From contig NW_024881522.1 of NCBI RefSeq assembly GCF_019059575.1, forward strand, positions 434,001-498,000: a stretch of 64,000 nucleotides of DNA, in the 5' to 3' direction. Origin of the DNA: Amphibalanus amphitrite. Taxonomy: Eukaryota > Arthropoda > Thecostraca > Balanomorpha > Balanidae. Both the position numbers and the translations under genes were made by a program. Below are positions 18,190-30,258 of the stretch, piece after piece (within the stretch, counting starts at the first letter, position 1; each line of letters opens with the position of its first letter). The notes below the pieces were generated by a model. The model ran no database searches, had not been told where the DNA came from, and saw only the letters and a list, made by a program, of their open reading frames with translations.

Positions 18190-18927
18190 GGTCGATGCGT
18201 GACGAGAGGAGAGGTTACGCATGATGCATAGTGAGCTGGTTTATGTAGATACTGATAAGTCTTCCCCGGCTGACATTGCCAAGAGCAGAGTCACCTGCAC
18301 TTGCTATGACAGATTTCAGAGTCGCTGCTCTGCCTGACGAATCAGCTTCTGCTTCTGCTTCACCTGCCGACGGCTTGCCAGCAAGACGATGCATGCAGCT
18401 GGAGGAACCGGGGACGAAAGCCATGATCGACCTGAAGGCTCCACCGTGATCTTCTTGCCTCTGAGAAACACCCCCACCCCCTAGTGTGGCGTGGTGTAAT
18501 GCTTTTTCTGTAACCTGCACTCAGATTTTATCTAAGGTCAACAGTTTAGCATCCAGATGACAAAACTGCCAATATATACTTTTTCCTGCAATAACTTTTG
18601 ACATAAACCTTGCACGAACTTACTTTTACCAGCATTGTGTTTCTCTCGTCGAGACGCGTCGAATATACTCAAATTTGCCCTTGATAGGCCAACTTGAAAA
18701 TTTGACCTCTGTTCAAGGTCATAACCTGACCGAAAAATGGCGTGTTGCAATACAGTTGATCCATATCGTCAAGCTGAACACGTCTATGGTGTTTTCATAT
18801 ATGCCTCTAACATGCCTCTACCAAAAGTTATTGCGAAAAACTGTTGGACACCTTTCTCTTGACCTGAGATGACCTCAAGGACATAAGAAGAGGTCACGGG
18901 TGCCATTTTCTGGTTCAGTGTGTCATG
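18190..18927. other. No gene recognised; scattered TGACC words
   Basis: Left flank of the TTAA element. TGACCT/AGGTCA words at about 18700-18900 suggest an older GGTCA-rich repeat that received the TTAA element, but no terminal repeat was found. Confidence 0.4.
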
Positions 18928-20107
18928 TTAACCCTCGCATGCCCGGGGGGCGTTTTTCGCCCCCCCCCGGCGAATATTTGCGATAGCTCCCGAACGTTTA
19001 GGGATAGGAAAGCGAAACTTTCAGTACCTTTTTTCCCATCAATTTGACATATTCTGAAGCAAACAATTTGGACCTAGCCCCCTTGATTACGTCACAGGGT
19101 CGATTTTTCTAGACCCCTGCACAGCAAACTTCGGCTTTACAGACGCGAACTTCAAATAGCTGCTAAACATATAATTTTAGAGATAAAGTCAAATTACGAG
19201 CACGGTTGTGCAGCGTTTGTCTTAGAGAAAAATAGAAAAATAGTTTTGGTCACCTGAGGTCAGAGGTCAGGTCAACGACCCCGAGCTGTGGCTTAGTTGT
19301 TTGCAAATAACTTCGACAAAAATGGTCCTAGAGCTACGGCAGTGGTACCAACGCATTGCACTGTCAATCCGCGTCGAATGGTATATATTTTGTTTGGAAA
19401 GGTCAAGTTTTATGTTGACCTCATGTGACCTCCACTGACCTTTGGCTGACCTTGACACATGGAAGGTCGGTTATGATGGATTCGTACCCGCTGATCACGA
19501 ATCTGACATCTATTTTCCTCCAAGCCTCTGGAATCTGGATGGCAAAATTGTCTTATTCATTATAACTAACTTGAATCAGTGAAATAGCCTGTAGCAAGTA
19601 TACTCTTCTGCGACCTTGACCTTTGAGCAGCCTTGTGTCGTAAGATGAACCACAAATAGGGACCTGATGAGCCTCAAAACATTTCAAAACATCTTGGAAG
19701 TTAGCACGCAAGATGTACGAAAAAGTGCAAAGTTTGAGGTCAATTTTGCGCATGACTTCGAACCTGACGTTCAATTTTGAGCACATTTTCGGAATTCTCA
19801 GATTCTCTGCTTTCGTTTGACACCCAATTTTGCCGATTTTTTTGCACCCTGCCGTCCTCTAAAACGCTTGCTTTGAGATCACTACACATGTGCCGGCTTT
19901 TGCTTTTGACCTTGACCTCTGAACTTGAAAATTGACCAGAGGTCAAAAATTTTAGGTGCTTTAGAACCGTCTTGTTAAGACCTTTCGTTTGGCATCACTT
20001 TTGTTTCCATAGCTCCCTTATATACGGAGTTAGACAGGGGGCGAAAAGCGCCCCCGGGCTGCGGTGGTTGGGATTACCCCGCCTCCCCCCGGGCCCGGCC
20101 GGGTTAA
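18928..20107. mobile_element. TTAA-bounded MITE with hairpin ends (core GCG-CGC)
   Basis: TTAA at 18928-18931 and 20104-20107. The left tip is CCCTCGCATGCCCGGGG and the right tip CCCGGCCGGGCCCGGGG. The left hairpin is GGGGGGCG-ttttt-CGCCCCCC; the right hairpin, read inward, is GGGGGCGC-tttt-CGCCCCC, so the core matches between the ends. The interior is rich in TGACC/GGTCA (19250-19460, 19900-19950). No transposase frame; length 1180 bp, close to its relatives. Confidence 0.82.
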
Positions 20108-20975
20108 TAAGTAACGCGGTATTTGAGAGTGTTTAGAATGACGTTCGTCCAAAGGAGCCGTATTTCATTTTTTCATATTGATTTGCGAGTATGCATAATG
20201 GAGAGGTCGCAAATTGATCTGACCTTCATGAAATTAAAATTCCGAGATATGCATTTCATACATACTGTATCTCTCATCAATTGCTGAAAGTTTTAAGTCG
20301 ATCTGTCACTCGGTGTAGATATGGCAAGCATTGGAACTTTTTCTGAGGTGAGGTTACTTGACGTTGCCTGGTGACCTGACCTTGCGAGACCTCGGTCTGC
20401 ATTTTTTTCCAACATGCGCATCATAAAATATTTTTGATAAGGTGGTTTGCCAAAAACGGCGGCACGTAGCTCCACCATTTTTTAGGTGCTCGAAGAAAAG
20501 CAAAGGGGGTTCAGTCTCAGTCTTCAGACACCCCTCTCCCAGCAGGTCGCGGGATCTGCATCTCGGAGCTATCCGCGTCTTTTTCTTATTAAAATCTTCA
20601 CGCCAGCCAATCAGATCACCCACGCCCCTTCTCTCCCAGTGTCACAGGTCAGCCGATCAGCTCGGCGGTCACGGAGCACCTCGTGCGAGTACCGGTTGTG
20701 CCATCCCGGCAGCACCGATCGCCCCAGGGCAGACGCCGCGCCGCCGCCGCCGCTGTCCTTGACCGGATACAAACGTAACGTAAAGGTTCGACGACACTTG
20801 CCGCGCGGAAGACGCCGCCACCGCCGGCGCCAGATGGCGCTGCGCCGCAGACGCCACCGTAGCGTCATATATGGCGCCACGCGAGACGCGAAGATAGGTA
20901 GCGATTCGCGCGGATGGTGTCACGGCGCGACAAATTGGCGGAGATAATATGTCTACCATGAGTCGCTCTCGCGGT
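20108..20975. other. No gene recognised; GC-rich 20.6-20.95 kb
   Basis: Right flank of the TTAA element with a few TGACC words, then a CpG-rich stretch. Frames of 90-180 aa here are Arg/Pro-rich on both strands and look compositional. Confidence 0.4.
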
Positions 20976-21412
20976 AGAAGCCGCGCTGTGGATAGCACTT
21001 GTAGCAGCATTGTGGATGATAGCCGTTCTGTAGTAAGCAGTCGGGCTGTGGATGACATAGCTGTCGATGATGGCCGTGCTGTGAGTGGTATAGCCGCACT
21101 GTGGATGATAGCCGTGCTGTGGATGGTAGCCGTGCTGTGGATGGTAGCCGTGCTGTGGATGGTAGCCGTGCTGTGAATGGTATAGCCGTGCTGTAAATGG
21201 CATAGCCGCACTGTGGATGGTGAAGCCGTGCTGTGGATGGTATAGTCGTGCTGTGGATGATGTAACCGTGCTGTGGATGGTAGCCGTGCTGCAGATGTTA
21301 CGGCCGTGCTGTGGATGGTACGGCCATGTTGTGAATGGTACGGCCGTATTGTGGGTGGTAGGTACGACCGTGTTGTTGGTAGCGGGACTGTGGAGGGTCA
21401 AGCCGTGCCCAC
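20976..21412. repeat. 18-bp minisatellite, unit near CCGTGCTGTGGATGGTAG
   Basis: Repeated CCGTGCTGTGGATGGTAG words with 18- and 21-bp spacings. The copies are most regular at 21110-21180 and decay toward both sides. Because the period is a multiple of three, frames on both strands stay open (Ala-Val-Leu-Trp-Met or His-Ser-Thr-Ala strings). No start context or flanking coding sequence supports a gene. Confidence 0.93.
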
Positions 21413-22546
21413 TGCATCCACTGTGGTATAGACTGAGAGGAAAGACGGTTACGGACTTACGAGGCGGCACACGCTGAGTTTCAAATCTAATTTCATAAAC
21501 GCTGTGGGACATTCATTCATCCATAAAACAAGAGTCTGCAATACAGCGTAACTCTTATGAGAAAAAAAAAATTAATAATGATCGAAACAGTCAACAGACG
21601 TTATTGAATGGTGACTGGTCACGCGCAGGGCCATGAGACAGGACTGCATTCAGCCGTCGATATTGTGGGCAGCGCTTACATATATGTGACATGAACTACT
21701 ATGTCTCAGTCCATGTCACTTGGCGCCTTCTGAGGACGTCACCGACTGCAAGTCATTGCGGCTGATCAGTTACAAACCTGCCGCGGGTGGGGAGCATGGG
21801 GACGCCGTGCGGCGCCTTCCCGCATCCACCGAGACGCCATTCAGTCGGGTCCTCAGCAGGCTGAACTGCAAGACCGCCCTCTGATCTGGGCGAAATGATC
21901 ACAGGAATGCGATGAGCAGGGTGTCATGAGGATTAATTATCGCTATTATTTGGAATGACACGCCCGTTGTAGTACGTCCGCACAGTAGCATATTTACTGA
22001 TCACGAACGAATACTTCACAAAAGAACGTGCATGAAATGATCAAACACTCGCTGAAAGACTGCGCTTCAGTTAGACCATCGAATAGCTCGGCCGTTCAAA
22101 ATAGCGCCGTTTTTGCTCTCGAGTTTTCAATAGCTAAGCAAGTTTGCTGAGGCAGCGACAAGCACCAATAAAGAAACGCGTGAAGACTGTCAAGTCACCA
22201 TGAACGGAACATGAAAGCGCTGAAACGCACAAACGTGAGAGGTAATAGCAACCAACCAGTGCTGCAGCCACATGCGACAGTGACAATCAATGGCATTTCG
22301 AATTGATGCTTCTTTGGCCGCTGGCTGAACGAAAAGTTGAAAGCCTAATGCGACTACGCCTAATGCCTGAAACAGACTCTTTCCGCAGTCAGAAAATCGC
22401 TTGCGAGAGCCTATTAACATACATGGAAGCACGCTCGCATCAATCGCACGCACCTCCCGGATGCGATTGATGCGGGAAGAATTATAATGCATTTGAATAG
22501 GTTCTCGCATGCGATTTCCCGAACACGGAAAGAGTCTGCTCCAGCC
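21413..22546. other. No gene recognised
   Basis: About 1.1 kb of unassigned sequence. The word GGATGCGATTGATGCGGGAAG at 22458-22478 faces a nearby partial repeat but no element could be bounded. Confidence 0.4.
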
Positions 22547-23389
22547 TTAACACGCGCAGTGGGCGGATTTCGCCCACCCCTCCTGTTTTTCGCCAATAAC
22601 TCGCGCCGCAAGGATAATATCAATGTGAAATTTCGGCTACCTGCCCAGAATTGAATTGCAGATCTTCTCGTGCAAGAAATAAGAAAATCGGTTCACAACT
22701 TTTCTAGTAATAGCGGTGTAAAGTCAAACATCCTGCCGCCGCGGCGGCCGGCGCTAGCCGTTACGCGCCGCCTGAATTGTAGACTGTGCCGGGGCGGGAC
22801 GGTTCCGTCTTTACATCGCGCTCCTTACCGCTGATTATATTAGATTCGCGTCAAATTCGGTGAGAAGACTGAGAAATGTACAGGCAATCATATGGTCAAA
22901 GAATTTTGAAAATCAGCCGGTAACAACTTGAGTTATGAGTGTGTAAACACAAAATTGTGATTGCCGCGTTTCCCGCGTCGGCCGATCCCGCTTCAGCCGG
23001 CGACATCTTACCCTTAGCAGGCTTCTAACTGCCATATTTATTGTTGGATTATCTAGAAATTTACCATACATACTCACAAATGTTTGCTTTTTCGTATAGT
23101 GAAAGATTAGAAAAAATCGACCGGTAACTTTTTCAGTTATCGGCGTGTAAACGCAAAAAAAGTCGCTAATATGGCAGATTTGACCACATTTGACCTCATT
23201 TGACCTTGAAGCTATTGACCTAGGGTCATGAAATTCACACACAACAGAGTTCCCCATGGCCCCCACCTACCCTTCAAGCTTCGTCTTTCTAGCTCCAGTG
23301 GGAGCTGAGATCTTAGGGGGGGGGGCGACATCCGCCCCCCCCCCCTTCCACTGGGCGTAGTACTCGCAACCCTTCCACTGCGCGTGTTA
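22547..23389. mobile_element. TTAA-bounded MITE with hairpin ends (core GGCG-CGCC)
   Basis: TTAA at 22547-22550 and 23386-23389. Both tips read CACGCGCAGTGG, so this copy begins CAC rather than CCC. The left hairpin is GGCG-gattt-CGCC; the right one read inward is GGCG-gatgt-CGCC, extended by long G and C runs. At 843 bp it is shorter than its relatives (about 1040-1200 bp without insertions). A TGACCTAGGGTCA block lies near 23216-23228. Confidence 0.8.
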
Positions 23390-26355
23390 AAGCCGATATT
23401 TTTCCACGGCCTGACATGCATAAAAAAGATACCCTTTACATGACACATGTCAATAGTCATTAACTCATTAGAATTGATCCAGGTGGACAATAACTACAGC
23501 GGATACATTTTTATGGAGGGGGGGGGGGTGATGTGAGCTGATCACACATTCGCAGCCATTCAGCTAGACCTAGGCGCTTGAGTTGGCATATGCCATATGT
23601 CTCGAACCGTCCTGCTGAAGTCCGAGGCATTTCCGACTGTCCCAGTCCTGTCCAGACACCGTCCCCTTCTGTTGGCTGACTCACCGTTGCCCTGTGTTGC
23701 AGGTGGAGGGGGGGGGGGGGGGCGCCAGTGTCCGTGTCGCGAGGGTGGGGGAGGGGAGGGGAGGAGAGTGACCATCTGCCCGCCCGAGCGGAGCCGCTCC
23801 AATCTGGCCACGCCATCAGTTGATGCGGGTGGCAATAAATGGACAACGCCAGCCGTGCACGTAGCATGGACGTGAACTCATGAATGTCGTGAGAGGGTAA
23901 AATGAGACACCGCCACCGAAACAGATGGCACAAATAGCAGCGATCTGAAGCTACTACTCTGTGCAAAGAATATTCAATCAGAAATAACGTAACTATAACG
24001 AATGTAACTATGACTATTATAGACGTCCTTTTCATATCGTAAGATACCCCATTTTGTCGCTTTTTGACTTGACTATTCGTCATCGCACCGGTCGTAGTTT
24101 GTATTTGTTGTATGGACTTTCGAACAAACTTACTAACACCATGTGTTTGATACCTATTTACAACATCATTAACTGCATGGCTCAGTGGTTTTAGACTGTG
24201 GAATACATGCATAGACGCTGTTGAGCAACGTTGAGTCGCCTACTTTCAGATTATTTTCGTTTTATAGCCCCGAAAGTTCCGATTGACAGAGTGCATCGCA
24301 AAGCTTCTGGGGCGTGATTCTTAACAATTCATGCATGACGTACATACCTTGCCTATGTGGCCTCATAACACAGAAAATCAGGACAACACTTATAATGTTT
24401 TGTCTTGGTCACGTTTGATTTCCTCGCTAAATGCCAGGTGAATGGCTAGTGATCCGGGCTGGACAGCCCCGACTTCTTTCACAAAGTCGGTATGCATCCG
24501 CATCCAGTGTTTCTCGAATGACTCATCGCTTTATAATGCCAATAATCGGGCGAAGCGATGGTGTTATCAGGGGGATCAGGGCCTGGAGTGAACCCTGAAG
24601 GAAGCTTACCATTGAGAGGGTATTTAAGCTGTCGACTTACTTGGATCCGATGGTAACGGGGTTGTCTGAGTCACTTCACTAATGTCTGCACAAAACCATA
24701 CATACATGATGGGTTGTGTGGTTCCTGTGGCCTTTAATAAACACAGTTTAGTCACCTGACCCCTCATCAATCAGCACTGGGTCAGCACGACCCTTCCACT
24801 GACTCGTCAGTCCGTGACCTGCCACTGACCCGGGGTCACCACAGTGGGCGTCGGTCGGCCGGTAACAATGCCATCTGGCCCGGAGCGGGGTCAGTTTGGC
24901 CTGTCGTAAAGCCTACTGCAGGCTGCACCCCAAGAATGGACGCCGGGCAGACTTGCTGGAGATAATGAGCTCGGTCCCACGGCCGCACACCGGCCCATTA
25001 TGACCAGAAGAAGCCACCGGCGTCCCTATGGCACAGGTCACGAGTTATGCTCCTCCAGCACTCCTCTAGGTATACAGGAGCGTCTAATGAGAACTACGAT
25101 GAGAAAATTAGCAAACACGAGAATTCTGCCTTCACGAGTAGTTTTTTTTTTTAATAAAAATTCCCTTAGATTTTACTCAATTTGAAAGCAAACGATAATA
25201 ATCAAAAGTTAGCCATTTTCCTAGTGACGTATAAGGACATTTTGTTACATTGTGAAATGTGATAATTGCAGTTCTTATTGTCGTTTATTGGATTTGCCAC
25301 TTTTATTTTTGGTACACTTTCCACAATCCATTTACAACAAATATCACAAATCCTCGTTAACTACAAACGATAATTACAAGCTGTTCTTTCAAAACATAAT
25401 GTTCATTTCGCCTCCGAGAGACACTACATACACGTTTCCTATCTACTAAAGACCCAGCACGCTTTGCACGTCTCGCCTCTCCTCCCTTTAGCAGTGCTAT
25501 AACCGCAGAGCTGTGATGTAAAAAGCCAATTGGTACCGGCTTCTGTTCTGAGTAGCCGCGGTGGAAACAGGCGCTAATCGGCTGGGCGCCGGCAGGGCCG
25601 GTCCGACATCCATCCGAAGATCATCGGGTTTGTTTTCGGTGTGTCGCTTCATCAATCTGACACAACGTATCATCGTCACACCTTGTGCTGTGTGAGATGT
25701 GCTGATCAGCGGGAGGCAGGGTGCCCCGACGACTGGTTGCGCAAGGGTTACGATCCAGCTGTCTGCATGTTGTGGTTTTTCGAAGACGAAGCCTAGCAAC
25801 TGCCTTGTGTTTAGGGCAGAAATTATTTTTCTAAGTGTGAACTAGAGCTAATTATGCTTTGTTTATGAGCAGGCCTGGTTGTTTCAAAATGCCTATTCCT
25901 GGTTGCATCAAAATCTGAGCTTGACATGATATGAAAAAGCTGAGAAGGTCAAAATGATAGCTTTTAAATCTTTGAGACCTGCATGCAGAAGATCTACGGA
26001 AGGACTATGATCTGAAATTACTCGCGATGCAGAGCACGCTCAGGACACGGACGATAATTCAGCGAGGTAGTTAAGGGAGTCATGACACGGAGCCTTGAAG
26101 CATGCCCGGAGGCCAGTGACTCATCTCTCAGGTTCTCGTTGCTGCAGGTTCAGCGTCTGCCAACGAAACAACTGGCTGCAGAGTAGCATTCAACCTAAGA
26201 GAGCCTAAAACTCATTGTTGACTATACGCAACCATCAGCACATATAACGAAAATCAACAGTTTTGGATAAGTTTGTCAACAAACATCATATAGAAAGACC
26301 TGATGTTTCTAAGGTAGAATCCTAAATACGGCTTTACCGGCTCCGTTAGATAATA
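23390..26355. other. No gene recognised
   Basis: About 3 kb of unassigned DNA with homopolymer runs (G near 23520 and 23712; T near 25143). A 233-aa minus-strand frame at 23511-24212 has no recognisable domain and crosses C-rich simple sequence. The 25.2-25.45 kb part is AT-rich. Confidence 0.4.
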
Positions 26356-27393
26356 CTAGGGTTACCCGCGTGCTCCGCAACGCGAAGAGGGGTTATTTTT
26401 TACCCGTGGGTATTGGGTTGGTCTGTGTCGATTTGGTTGGTATCCATTTCGTTCGATTGCTTTTTGACGGCCAAACATTTTGTAATAAAACAAAAAAGAT
26501 ACATCGCATCGAGGTGCCCGTGTCGTATTATCATGCGTTCTACTTAGAATGATTCGAAAACTGGCGTGAAGTCTTTTGAGGGCCATCGATGAATTTCGCT
26601 AAAAAATGACAATGTAATGGTTTGGAACATTTACATTTTTAAGAATACTGTTGCTCATCATGCAAAAATGAAGACTGAACCTTGAATAGAATTGAACGCT
26701 CTTTCCAACGGTGCCATTTTTAATTGCCAGAGATATCAGATAATGGAGCAAAACCATTTTGATAAACAAAGTGGCACACAATTGACAAACACCATTTTCT
26801 CCCGTGATTTGTACCACCTTGATTTGGATCAATCAGCTTTTCACAATTTTTCCATGAGAGGCGGTACATTTTTATTGCGAATAGGCGTTGTTTCAACTCG
26901 CTCCGTCTGACGGTCACCTGAAAATAATATGAATTCCCAAATCCGTCCAAAAAGTCAATTTTCCAAATAAAAGTGTCCTCCCCGGTGCACGTGGCGCGTG
27001 CCATCCCCTGCATCGCACACCATTCGATGGCCCGTTCGATTCTCTACACGATGTTGTTTTCCAAGTGCCGATCGGACCCCTGGTCGCCAAGATATTGCGC
27101 CGGGACCGGACCCGTGTCGACCAAAATTAGCCGTTTTTGCCCGATTTCGCACGCCGATTTATACATGTAAAGTCTATGACGCGAATTTGCACTTTTTGGG
27201 CACGCGCCACGCGCTCCCTATCGACCCAATCGAGCCCAGACCCCTCAAAGGCACGTCGCGCATCCTTGATCTATGAGTTGTGCAAGTTTCACCGCGCTAG
27301 GTGCAACGGTCTGGCCTGTAGTCCACGCAAAGCACCACCAAGTCGGGACCTCGGTAACGGACAGACGCACCCTCCTCAAATAGTAATATAGAC
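26356..27393 (-). mobile_element. Helitron-like unit C (minus strand)
   Basis: Read on the minus strand it starts TCTATATTACTATTTGAGG at 27393 and ends in ...GGTAACCCTAG at 26356, preceded by a GC-rich palindrome (GCGTTGCGGAGCACGCGGG) and followed by T. A TC start, a 3' hairpin and a CTAG terminus facing T are the known Helitron signature. It has the same kind of 5' end as units A and B but a different 3' end and no G-rich array. No Rep-helicase frame is present. Confidence 0.62.
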
Positions 27394-28933
27394 AAGCGGC
27401 TGCGCCACTTGCTTTGCTGCGTGGTAGGAAAAATTGCGGCACCAGCCAATTTGCTTTCGAATGGTGCTTGATTCATGTCGATGTGTCGTCTAGAAGCATA
27501 GATATGGACGGAAACGTGAAGAGAATTTAAAAAATACTGCTCTGAGGACTTCGTTGGATGAAAGTTGGGTGATACGGGGTCAAGACGGGTCATAGGGGTC
27601 AGCCCTGGTCACTCTGGGTCAGGCCAGGTCACATAGGTCACCTCTCGTCTGATGGGATCAGCCCGGACCCCTGTTCTACTTTTGCCTCCACCACTACCCC
27701 TACCCCTACCACTACCCCTACTCCTACCACTACCACTGCTCCTACCCCTACCACTACATCTACCCCTACCCCTACCACTACTACTACCCATACTCCTACC
27801 CCTACCACTACCCCTACCATTACCCCTACTACTACCCCTACCACTACCCCTACCCCTACCACTACACTACCCCTACCACTACCCCTACCCCTACCCCTAC
27901 CCCTACTACTACCCCTACTACTACCCCTACTACTACCCCTACCCTACTACTACTCCTACCACTACCCCTACCCCTACCCCTACCACTACCCCTACCACTA
28001 CCCCTACCACTACCCCTACCACTACCCCTACCCCTACTACTACTCCTACCACTACCCCTACCCCTACCACTACACTACCCCTACCACTACCCCTACCACT
28101 ACCCCTACTACTACCCCTACTACTACCCCTACCCCTACTACTACTCCTACCACTACCCCTACCCCTACCCCTACCACTACACTACCCCTACCACTACCCC
28201 TACCCCTACCCCTACCAACACCGCTGGGTCATGTCAGGTCACAGAATAATTGGATCCAATCAGTACTAAAATATCAGACTTAAAGTGCTCCCAGCCCTGT
28301 CCCTGTTCGTACCATTCCATTACCCTTACTCGATTTTGTCGGAAATGGCGCTTTGTGGCAAATGTGGCGCATTGCGGCAAATGCGGTGCATCTGTACCTG
28401 TTGTTTGAGCATGCAACCTTGCACCAAATTGTACCCTTATCGGGCCATATTTGACAAAACTGTGCGAGCTGCGGCAAAAATGGCGCCTTGTGACCAATGT
28501 GACGCATTGCGGCAAACGCGGTGCGTTTTTATACTTGTATCACAAACTGCTCCCATTGAATGAAAATCAACACATTCTCTCGCCACTTTTTATTCAAATT
28601 AAAACTTGCCCATCCGCCAATGCGAGGCACCCGCCGCCGATCGGCATGCATTTAGTTCACAAAGTTTGTCGACCCCGGCTCTCAATGAAGATCTACGAAC
28701 CGATCAAAATTTCATTGACGTTCTTCCGGCGCGCGTCACGTGCCAACCGTGCACCCCAGCGAGTCGAAACCTAGAAAAGGCGTTGACCCGCTCTTTCACC
28801 TATAAGGTGTGCAGATTTCAATCTCCTACGACAAACCGTCTGCCGTGTAGGCGTAACAAATTGAACCCACTACACGGCGTGGCGGACACACACACTCACA
28901 GACAGACGGATTCTGTTGGAATAGTAAGTTAGA
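27394..28933 (-). mobile_element. Helitron-like unit B (minus strand), with G-rich array
   Basis: Starts TCTAACTTACTATTCCAAC at 28933 and ends at 27394 in the hairpin CAAGTGGCGCAGCCGCTTG, directly abutting the TC start of unit C. Similar to unit A along its whole length except for the longer internal array (27688-28217). The terminus CTTG is not the canonical CTRR, so it is a Helitron relative or diverged end. No transposase-type frame. Confidence 0.65.
27688..28217. repeat. Hexanucleotide array CCCCTA/CCACTA (530 bp)
   Basis: Mixed CCCCTA, CCACTA and CTACTA units on the plus strand, i.e. TAGGGG/TAGTGG on the sense strand of the Helitron-like unit. Open frames through it (Leu-Pro, Thr-Thr-Pro, Val-Gly) are products of the 6-bp period. 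Confidence 0.95.
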
Positions 28934-30209
28934 CAAGCGGCTGCGCCACTTGCTTTGCTGCGTGGTAGAAAAATTTGCGGCACCAGCCAATTTGCTTTCG
29001 AATGGTGTTTGATTCATGTCGATGTGTCGTCTAGAAGCATAGATATGGACGGAAATGTGAAAAGACTTTAAAAAAGAACTGTTCTGAAGGCTTTGTTGGA
29101 TGAAATTTGGGTGATACGGGGTCAAGGCGGGTCAAAGGGGTCAGCCCCGGTCACTTTGGGTCAGGCCAGGTCACATAGGTCACCTCTCGTCCGCTGGGAT
29201 CAGCCCGGGCCACTGTTCTGCTTTTGCCTCCACCACTACCCCTACCCCTACCACTACCACTACCTCTACCACTACCACTACCCCTACCCCTACCCCTACC
29301 ACTACCCCTACCACTATTACTACCCATACTCCTACCCCTACCACTACCCCTACCACTACCCCTACTACTACCCCTACTACTACCCCTACCCCTACCACTA
29401 CCACTACACCTACCCCTACCCCTACCCCTACCCCTACCACTACCCCTACCACTACCCCTACCACTACCCCTACCACTACCCCTACCAACACCGCTGGGTC
29501 ATGTCAGGTCACATAATAATTGGATCCAATAAATATTTTTTTTAAAAAAATCAGACTTAAAAAGTTTTAGCCCTGCTCCTATTCGTGCCATTCCATTACC
29601 CTTAATCGTATTTGTCGGAAATGGCGCTTTGTGACAAATGTGGCGCATTGCGGCAAACGTGGCGCATTTTCACCCGGTGATTGACCATGCATCTTTGCAC
29701 CAAATTGCACACATATCGGACCATATTTGACAAAACTGTGCGATTTGCGGCAAAAATGACGCCCTGAGACAAATGTGGCGCCTTGCGGGAAACGCGGTGC
29801 ATTTGTGTACTCGTATCGCAAACTGTTCCCATTGAACGAAAATCAACACATTCTCTCGCCACTTTTTATTCAAATTAAAACTTGCCCATCCGCCAATGCG
29901 AGGCACCCGCCACCGATCGGCATGCATTTAGTTTACAAAGTTTGTCGACCCCGGCTCTCAATGAAGATCTACGAACCGATCAAAATTTCATTGGCGTTCT
30001 TCCAGCGCGCCCCACGCGCGAACCGTGCACCCCAGCGAGTCGAAACCTAGAAAAGGCGCTGACCCGCTCTGTCACCTAGAAGGTGTGCAAATTTCAACCC
30101 CCTACGACGTACCGTCTGCCCTGTAGGCCGGCTAAATTGAACCCACTACACGGCGTGGCGGACAAACAGACAGACAGACAGATGGATCCTGTTGAAATAG
30201 TAGTATAGA
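28934..30209 (-). mobile_element. Helitron-like unit A (minus strand), with G-rich array
   Basis: Starts TCTATACTACTATTTCAAC at 30209 (preceded by A) and ends at 28934 with the same CAAGTGGCGCAGCCGCTTG hairpin as unit B. CAGA tetranucleotides lie just inside the 5' end. It joins unit B with no spacer, giving a head-to-tail series A-B-C. Non-coding. Confidence 0.65.
29230..29487. repeat. Hexanucleotide array CCCCTA/CCACTA (258 bp)
   Basis: Same array as in unit B but about half as long; the flanks GCCTCCACC and ACCAACACCGCTGGGTCATG are shared, so the arrays are orthologous parts of duplicated units that changed in length. Confidence 0.95.
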
Positions 30210-30258
30210 TTCAAGTAGCTCGATACCGTAATCATGTCGTCTAGCATACCTATTACCA

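Noticed and set aside
23511-24212. 233-aa minus-strand frame as a gene
   Set aside because: No domain, passes through C-run simple sequence, with a composition change midway.
27652-28269. 205-aa Leu-Pro/Thr-Pro/Tyr-Pro frame
   Set aside because: Hexanucleotide array translation with no unique coding flank.
30210-30258. GCATAC...ATTACCA left of the Helitron-like pair as the missing tip of the satellite-bearing TIR element
   Set aside because: Similarity to the right flank is limited to a hexamer, so a claim that the Helitrons inserted into that element is not supported.
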